NCBI GenBank assembly: GCA_964503335.1 | Contig: CAZCZZ010000040.1 | Location: 1-37,208 of the forward strand | Source of the DNA: CAZCZZ01 sp964503335 | Lineage (GTDB): Bacteria > Verrucomicrobiota > Kiritimatiellia > CAIVKH01 | Length of the DNA stretch: 37,208 nucleotides | Reading direction: 5' to 3' | Part shown: positions 32,427 to 37,208 of the stretch, piece after piece | Layout: each line of letters starts with the position of its first letter | Position numbering within the stretch: the first letter of the stretch is position 1 | Notes under the pieces: model-generated | The model's input: only the letters and a program-made list of their open reading frames with translations | What the model was told of the DNA's origin: nothing | The model's database searches: none | Translations under genes and position numbers: made by a program

Positions 32427-33395
32427 CTACTCCAGCAGCGTCAGCGTCGCGCAGCCGATTACACCGGCATCATTCGCCAGCTGGGCCGGTCGGATTTCCA
32501 ACTTCTCTGCAAAGTGCGGGCTAAGACGGCGATTCACATTCTTGCGCAGCAGCTCAAACAGCTGGTCGGCTTCCTCTGCGATACCCCCGCCGATGATGAA
32601 CGCCTGCGGCTGCAGGGCGTAGGTGAGGGAGGCGAACATCGTGGCGAGGCAGTCCGTCGCGAAGTCGAGGATTTCGATCGCCAGTTCATCGCCCTGCGAT
32701 GCGGCCTGCTTGATCAGCTTCGGGGAGATCTGGGATCGGTCGCCGCCGCAGAGCGTCTGGAGGACCGACTTGCGACCTTCGTCCAACGCCTTCACAGCGC
32801 GCTGGCTCAACTGACGATTGCCTACGTATTGCTCCACACCGCCGAATCCTGTCGGGGACTGAATGCCGTTTCGGTCGATGGAGATGTGACCAATCTCGCC
32901 GGCCATCGAATAGGCGCCACGGTAGAGCTGGTTGTTGATGAGCAGTCCGCCACCGACGCCTGTACCCCATGTCACGAAGACGGCGTGCTGGTAGGTGCGG
33001 CCGGCGCCGAAGGTGCATTCGCCCACGGCCATTGCGTTCACGTCGTTGTCGATACGGACATGCAGGCCGGTACGCTTGGCCATGATATCTCCGAGATTCA
33101 CGCCCTTCCAGCCGGGTACGTTCGGCAGGTCGTAGATGTAGCCCTTTTCGAAATCGACAAAGCCCGGCACGCCGATGCCGATGCCTTCCAGCTTTACGGG
33201 CTCGGCCCCGTCGCGCTCGCAGAGTTTCTCGATCGCCGTTGCCACGGTATCGACCCAGGCATCCTTGGACGGCAGTTCCTTTGTGACGACGGATTTGCGC
33301 GCCTTGATCTGTCCGCGATCATTCACGAGCGCCAGCTTCACGGAAGTCCCGCCGAAATCGACACCCACGGCATGACGAACAATAGTCTCTTTCAT
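32427..33395 (-). CDS. ROK-family sugar kinase, zinc motif absent
   Basis: A 322-residue cytoplasmic ROK protein, probably a glucokinase or related hexokinase. It has the phosphate motif DFGGTSVK (13-20), PGFVD (77-81), the catalytic DNDVNA (116-121, base D118), GTGVGGG (144-150) and EIGH (167-170). The ROK zinc site CxCGxxGC is missing: the region reads SPTGFGGVEQY (180-190), with no cysteine. No DNA-binding domain is present, so it is a kinase and not a repressor. It is divergent from the antiporter gene, and its stop codon follows the REPIN-like element directly. Confidence 0.88.
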   Translation of the reverse strand: MKETIVRHAVGVDFGGTSVKLALVNDRGQIKARKSVVTKELPSKDAWVDTVATAIEKLCERDGAEPVKLEGIGIGVPGFVDFEKGYIYDLPNVPGWKGVNLGDIMAKRTGLHVRIDNDVNAMAVGECTFGAGRTYQHAVFVTWGTGVGGGLLINNQLYRGAYSMAGEIGHISIDRNGIQSPTGFGGVEQYVGNRQLSQRAVKALDEGRKSVLQTLCGGDRSQISPKLIKQAASQGDELAIEILDFATDCLATMFASLTYALQPQAFIIGGGIAEEADQLFELLRKNVNRRLSPHFAEKLEIRPAQLANDAGVIGCATLTLLE

Positions 33396-33512
33396 CCTCT
33401 AAGCTCCAAAAACCTACGGGTTGTGAATGCGACCTTATAGCATCATCGTGGTTCTTCGTCATGCGCTGGTTGTCGGGCGGCAATATCCCAGACGATTTTC
33501 GACCGGTTCCGG

Positions 33513-33542
33513 TTGACGACTCAATTCACCGCGGCATATACC
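33513..33542 (+). promoter_or_regulatory. Possible promoter giving a near-leaderless antiporter mRNA
   Basis: TTGACG (33513-33518, five of six) and TATACC (33537-33542, four of six) with an 18-bp spacer. A start seven bases on would fall at about 33549, next to the antiporter ATG at 33550. No Shine-Dalgarno precedes that ATG, which agrees with a leaderless mRNA. Weak evidence. Confidence 0.3.
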
Positions 33543-33549
33543 CAACGGT

Positions 33550-34758
33550 ATGCAGGCGCATGACTTCTTTGTGCAGCTGATGGTGATCCTGCTGGGGGCT
33601 CGCATTTTCGGGGAGGTTGCGGTTCGACTCAAGGCGCCTTCCGTGATCGGCGAGCTGCTTGCGGGCGTGGTGCTTGGACCCAGCTTGCTGGGGCTGATGA
33701 CGCCTAACGAGACGATCAAGCTCCTGGCCGAGATCGGCATCATCCTCCTGCTGTTTGAGGTCGGCCTGGAGACGGATATCGCCAAGCTGGCGCGGACCGG
33801 TTGGAAGCCGGTGATTGTGGCGCTGACCGGATTCTTCCTTCCCTTTGTCCTGGGTTATTCTCTTGCGCACTATGTTTTCGACATGGCGCAGCTTCCTGCC
33901 GCCTTCGTCGGCGGCACACTGACGGCCACGAGCATCGGGATCACGGTGCGCGTGCTGACCGATCTCAAGCGCCAGCAATCGGGGGAATCGCAGATCGTCC
34001 TTGGAGCGGCCGTTCTGGACGACATCATGGGCGTCGTCCTGCTTGCCGTGCTCTACCAGTTCTCCATGGGTGGCGGCGTCAGCGTGGGCAATGTCGGCAA
34101 GATCATGGGCTTCATTGCCATCTTCATGGTGCTGGCCCCGATTGCAGCCAAGATGCTGTCCCGCACGATCAAGCACTACGACGAAGCGAGCACAATCCCG
34201 GGGTTGGTGCCCACGACGATCGTGTCGCTGCTGCTCTTCTTTGCATGGCTGGCCCACAAAGTTGGCGCGCCGCAGCTCCTGGGCGGATTCGCGGCCGGCA
34301 TGGCGATCTCGCGCTATTTCTCCATGCCGTTCTTCAAGCTTCTGCAGCCGGACGAGCACTTCGCTCACCATGTCGAAGAGGAGATGCGCCCGATCGTCCA
34401 CCTGTTTACACCCATCTTCTTTGTGCTGGTGGGGTTGTCGCTGAACCTCCGTGAAATTGACTGGGGATCGGCATCGACCTGGACGCTTTCCTTATCGCTC
34501 CTGGCCGCGGCGTTTGTGGGCAAGATTCTTGCCGGCTTCTTCATTCGCGGTGAGTCGATGAAGGCGAGGTGGGCGATTGGTCTCGCCATGGTCCCGCGCG
34601 GTGAGGTGGGATTGATCTTCGCCGAGTTGGGCCGCACCAGCGGCATTTTTGACGCACCAACCTACGCAGCGATGATTATCGTAATCGCCCTGACTACGCT
34701 GTTGCCGCCCTTCATCCTTCGCTGGTTCTACACCAGTGGACCCGGCCGAAATTTGTGA
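33550..34758 (+). CDS. Cation:proton antiporter, CPA2 (KefB-like) type
   Basis: A 402-residue membrane protein with about twelve helices. LKAPSVIGELLAGVVLGP (27-44), FEVGLETD (69-76) and the ion-site pair D157-D158 in AAVLDDIMG are typical of CPA2 exchangers that move Na+ or K+ against protons. The protein ends after the last helix; there is no TrkA-N/RCK domain such as KefB and KefC carry, so it is not gated by nucleotides that way. The next gene starts with GTG inside this gene's stop region (four-base overlap), implying co-expression. Confidence 0.9.
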   Translation: MQAHDFFVQLMVILLGARIFGEVAVRLKAPSVIGELLAGVVLGPSLLGLMTPNETIKLLAEIGIILLLFEVGLETDIAKLARTGWKPVIVALTGFFLPFVLGYSLAHYVFDMAQLPAAFVGGTLTATSIGITVRVLTDLKRQQSGESQIVLGAAVLDDIMGVVLLAVLYQFSMGGGVSVGNVGKIMGFIAIFMVLAPIAAKMLSRTIKHYDEASTIPGLVPTTIVSLLLFFAWLAHKVGAPQLLGGFAAGMAISRYFSMPFFKLLQPDEHFAHHVEEEMRPIVHLFTPIFFVLVGLSLNLREIDWGSASTWTLSLSLLAAAFVGKILAGFFIRGESMKARWAIGLAMVPRGEVGLIFAELGRTSGIFDAPTYAAMIIVIALTTLLPPFILRWFYTSGPGRNL

Positions 34759-35600
34759 GTCCCTTGCGCAGCTTCTTCCTGCTCACGCTGGTGAGTGTCT
34801 TCACCGGCGGGTGTGCTTCTGTGCCGTATCGCATGGCGACACCGCGCTATCCAGACAAGGCGGTACAGCTGAAGGATGATGAGCCGCAGATCGAGCGCGG
34901 TCGTCCGGTAGCGCTGGTTGACGCGATAGGCTTTGTTGTCGGACTACCGTCGAAAATCATCCTCCTCAACATGGATATCGACAACCACCGCATCTCCAGT
35001 CGAACGGAAACCTTCATTTCGGATTACCTCGCATTCAACAACCTGACCAATGTGAAGGTTCGCTTGAATCAATACGCGCCAGGCGGTGAGTGGAAGAGGC
35101 TGGTCCGGAACAAGCGCGTAGCGTGGCCGTGGCGATACACGATCGGGGTGATCAGTTGCGCGTTCTACACCCTGTTACCCGGACGAATCCTCGGCGGCGA
35201 CAACTACAATCCGTGGACCGACACGATCAGCATCTACTCCGACCACATTGCAGTCGCGGTACACGAGGGAGGGCACGCGAAGGATTTCGCGAAGCGGACC
35301 TACCCCGGCTGGTACGGCTTCGCCTACATGCTTCCGCTTGTCGCGCTGCACCATGAGGCCAAGGCCTCGAACGACGCAATTTCGTACATGCGGCTGAACG
35401 GCACGGCACAGGAGGAACGTGACGCCTACATGGTGCTCTATCCGGCGTACGCCACGTACATCGGAGGAAGCCTCGCGCAGTACTTCTTCGAGAACAGCCT
35501 CGTCGCAATCGCCGCCGTCATTCCCGGCCACATCATCGGACGTACGAAGGCCCACAATCTTCCGGACGATCGACCGGGTGCGCCGGGGTCTGGAATGTAG
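34755..35600 (+). CDS. Lipoprotein with HEGGH zinc-protease motif
   Basis: A 281-residue protein starting at GTG 34755, which overlaps the antiporter stop. A lipobox (T-G-G-C20) predicts a lipoprotein. The motif H170-E-G-G-H174 fits HExxH of zinc metalloproteases, and E201 in HHEAKASNDA, 27 residues on, could be the third ligand as in gluzincins (ExxxxD-like). I do not recognise the family; a role in envelope proteolysis is inference. A hydrophobic segment at about 232-250 could be a membrane contact. The TAG stop is inside the GTAG of the REPIN-like element at 35597. Confidence 0.7.
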   Translation: MSPLRSFFLLTLVSVFTGGCASVPYRMATPRYPDKAVQLKDDEPQIERGRPVALVDAIGFVVGLPSKIILLNMDIDNHRISSRTETFISDYLAFNNLTNVKVRLNQYAPGGEWKRLVRNKRVAWPWRYTIGVISCAFYTLLPGRILGGDNYNPWTDTISIYSDHIAVAVHEGGHAKDFAKRTYPGWYGFAYMLPLVALHHEAKASNDAISYMRLNGTAQEERDAYMVLYPAYATYIGGSLAQYFFENSLVAIAAVIPGHIIGRTKAHNLPDDRPGAPGSGM

Positions 35601-35658
35601 CAGCCGACCATCGGTCGGCTGCTGAGGAAACGAACGTCGACCGATGGTCGACGGCTAC
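35597..35658. repeat. REPIN-like element sharing both flanking stop codons
   Basis: GTAG (35597-35600), hairpin CAGCCGACC-atc-GGTCGGCTG (35601-35621), a 13-base spacer, hairpin CGTCGACC-gat-GGTCGACG (35635-35653), then GCTAC with CTAC at 35655-35658. The first TAG is the stop of the lipoprotein gene, and the complement of CTA at 35655-35657 is the stop of the dus gene. Same GTAG-hairpin / hairpin-CTAC layout as at 32361-32426, with different but self-complementary stems. Confidence 0.65.
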
Positions 35659-36683
35659 AAGCCCTGCATCGAGGGTTCGGCCACGAGATCGGTTGATGTG
35701 GCGAAGAAGTGGTTGGCCTGTTCCAGCATGGCCTCCGGGGTGGGGGCGTTCTGGACGGCGGTCATGAACGTGTGGCCGAAGAGGAAGTTGCGTGCGTAGT
35801 ATTTTGTGAACAGATCGATGCGACGCATGGACGCTTTGGCCAGGGGAAAATCCTCGCAGGTGTAGTGATAAAAGCGCCGCCAGACTTCTGCGAAGTCGAT
35901 CGTCATCGGCTTTTCCCACGCGGCGAAGATCCACGGACGTGCAATCGCCATGCGTCCGATCATCAAACCAGATACGTCTGCGAAGAGCTCCCGATTCTTT
36001 TCGATCGTCTCGGGGCCCGCGATGTCGCCGTTGGCGATGATCGGAAGTCGCGTGAGCGAAGCGGCCCATTTGAAGAGCTCGTGTTTGGCGCGGCGCTTGA
36101 ACTTGTCCTCAAAGAACCGCGTATGCAGCGTGATCGCATCGACGCCACTTTCCTCGATAATCCGGATGCGCTCGACGAAGCGGTCTTCCATGCCGATGGT
36201 GGAGTGACCGAGACGGATCTTCACCGTAAGCAGACCCGGCCAGCTCTGACGCGCGATCTTCAACGTCTCGGCGAGGGCCTGCGGGTTCTCGAAGAGTCCG
36301 CTGCCTGCCGCGATGCGTCGAACGACGGGTGCGTAGCAGGCGAGGTTGATGTCGAGCCCGTCGGGTTCCAGCAGCTTGAGGCGTTCGATGATCTGCTCCA
36401 CGGGGTCGCCCTGGCAGAGCATCATCTGGTAGATCAGCCGCTTCTCGTGCGAGTTCCGGCGCACGTAAGGCGAGGTCTTCAAGTCCTCTCGCAGGAGATG
36501 TTTACCCGAAAGCATCTCGGTGAATTGCGCGCCGCAGCCGCCGAAGTCGGCGACGAGACGGCGGAACGCGCTATGCGTCACCTCGGCGAGAGGCGCGCAG
36601 AAAAGTGCCGGCTTGAACGTCAGGCCACGCAGCGTGAGTTCCGAAAAGAGCGGACTCTCGATGAGCGTGTCAGACGCGTTCAC
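35655..36683 (-). CDS. tRNA-dihydrouridine synthase (Dus family)
   Basis: A 342-residue flavoenzyme, a TIM barrel plus helical domain, that reduces uridines in tRNA with NADPH and FMN. CAPLAEVTHSAFRRL (29-43) corresponds to the Dus start motif APMAGVTDxxFR. The catalytic cysteine is C116 in DINLAC-Y; the usual Pro after Cys is Tyr. NGDI (about 219-222) and IGRMAIARPWIF match the FMN-phosphate region. Which tRNA position is modified is not known; it is an atypical member rather than a clear DusA, B or C. The start is GTG 36683, eight bases after the rpoD stop, so it is in the rpoD operon. Confidence 0.88.
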   Translation of the reverse strand: MNASDTLIESPLFSELTLRGLTFKPALFCAPLAEVTHSAFRRLVADFGGCGAQFTEMLSGKHLLREDLKTSPYVRRNSHEKRLIYQMMLCQGDPVEQIIERLKLLEPDGLDINLACYAPVVRRIAAGSGLFENPQALAETLKIARQSWPGLLTVKIRLGHSTIGMEDRFVERIRIIEESGVDAITLHTRFFEDKFKRRAKHELFKWAASLTRLPIIANGDIAGPETIEKNRELFADVSGLMIGRMAIARPWIFAAWEKPMTIDFAEVWRRFYHYTCEDFPLAKASMRRIDLFTKYYARNFLFGHTFMTAVQNAPTPEAMLEQANHFFATSTDLVAEPSMQGL

Positions 36684-36691
36684 GCAAGCGA

Positions 36692-37208
36692 CTACTCTCC
36701 GCCTTCGAGGAAGCCCTGTAGCTTACGGATACGCGTCGGGTGACGCATCTTCCGCAGTGCCTTGGCCTCGATCTGGCGAATACGTTCGCGGGTGACGTTG
36801 AACTTGCGGCCCACTTCCTCGAGCGTGCGCGAGTAGCCGTCCTGCAGGCCGAAGCGAAGCGTCAGGACTTCCTGTTCGCGCTCGGTCAGCGTCTTGAGGA
36901 CTTCCTGCAGGCGCTCCTTGAGAAGGCTGTAGGCCGTCATCTCCGACGGATTCTCGGCGCTCTTGTCTTCGATGAAGTCGCCGAAATGGGTGTCGTCGCT
37001 GTCGCCCACGGGGCTTTGGAGCGAGATCGGCTGCTGCGCCATCTTGAGGACCGCGCGGACGCGATCGACGGGGAGGTTCATTTCCTCGGCGACTTCTTCC
37101 GGCGTGGGTTCGCGACCCAGGTCCTGGACGAGCGCTTACTGGACGCGCAACAGCTAGTTGATCGTCTCGAACATGTGCACGGGGATGCGGAACGTCCGTG
37201 CCTGGACG
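36692..37208 (-). CDS. rpoD: Principal sigma factor RpoD, C-terminal part, with two in-frame stops
   Basis: The last 171 codons of the primary sigma factor, running off the right edge. Region 2.4/3.0 (ARTFRIPVHMFETIN), region 3 (LGREPTPEEVAEEM) and region 4 (LTEREQEVLTLRFGL, TLEEVGRKFNVTRERIRQIEAKALRKMRHP) are clear. The reading frame is closed by TAG at 37156-37154 and TAA at 37138-37136, where homologues have Lys and Arg-type residues; I also see Phe for Ile at VHMF. An ORF from ATG 37081 would give only region 3-4 (129 residues). Errors in the low-coverage contig end are the likeliest cause. The dus gene follows eight bases downstream. Confidence 0.9.

Noticed and set aside
33499..33516. 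Terminator between the ROK and antiporter genes
   Set aside because: The imperfect CGACCGG/CCGGTTG stem lies between divergent starts, where a terminator has no use; more likely promoter-region symmetry.
37136..37156. Stop-codon reassignment in rpoD
   Set aside because: Both TAG and TAA would have to be recoded; the other genes in the window end normally at TAA, TAG and TGA, so a contig-end error is simpler.

Overview
This GC-rich, gene-dense bacterial window looks like a contig from a free-living member of the PVC superphylum, possibly Kiritimatiellota or Verrucomicrobiota. The best clue is a 725-residue GreA with a huge N-terminal extension, a form known from Chlamydiae and relatives. Other clues are PilT and membrane proteins with C-terminal TPRs and a P-loop Mrp protein ending in DUF971. 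Two families of intergenic repeats also fit such genomes. The assignment is an inference; there is no rRNA in the window. Both contig ends cut genes: asnB on the left, rpoD on the right, and the rpoD end carries two in-frame stops.

Layout. 1-2482: asnB start (minus), infA (plus), then an RluA pseudouridine synthase and a GH130-type phosphorylase/hydrolase (minus). 2534-8205: long greA, then a GtrA flippase and a membrane/TPR protein that probably modify cell-surface glycans. 8261-10656 (minus): mrp, a GYF_2 membrane protein and a thioesterase. 10750-14638: a membrane-anchored transglutaminase-like protein in an operon with an ABC-2 exporter. 14762-17181: OsmC, then amt-glnB behind a good sigma-54 promoter and ending in a strong hairpin. 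17182-20143 is the accessory region: intergenic palindromes, a doubly frameshifted DUF3024 gene, two attC-like sites around a small membrane-protein cassette, more small orphan genes and a four-helix-bundle protein. 20140-27811 (minus): an SDR, a 9-bp-period repeat, then six tightly overlapping genes encoding an SBP-dependent ABC importer followed by TolC, MacA and MacB. 27850-32354: an ArsB/NhaD-type transporter, lplA, a degenerate PilT-like pseudo-ATPase and a real PilT with a TPR tail. 32427-37208: a ROK kinase without the zinc motif, a CPA2 antiporter, a lipoprotein with HEGGH, a Dus enzyme and rpoD.

The most unusual elements are: (i) the PilT pseudo-ATPase directly upstream of an intact PilT; (ii) GTAG-hairpin / hairpin-CTAC elements resembling REPINs between convergent genes, supplying or abutting their stop codons; (iii) the attC-like cassette signature without an integrase in view; and (iv) the 9-bp-period repeat block. 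No CRISPR array, tRNA, rRNA, transposase or recognisable defence system was found.
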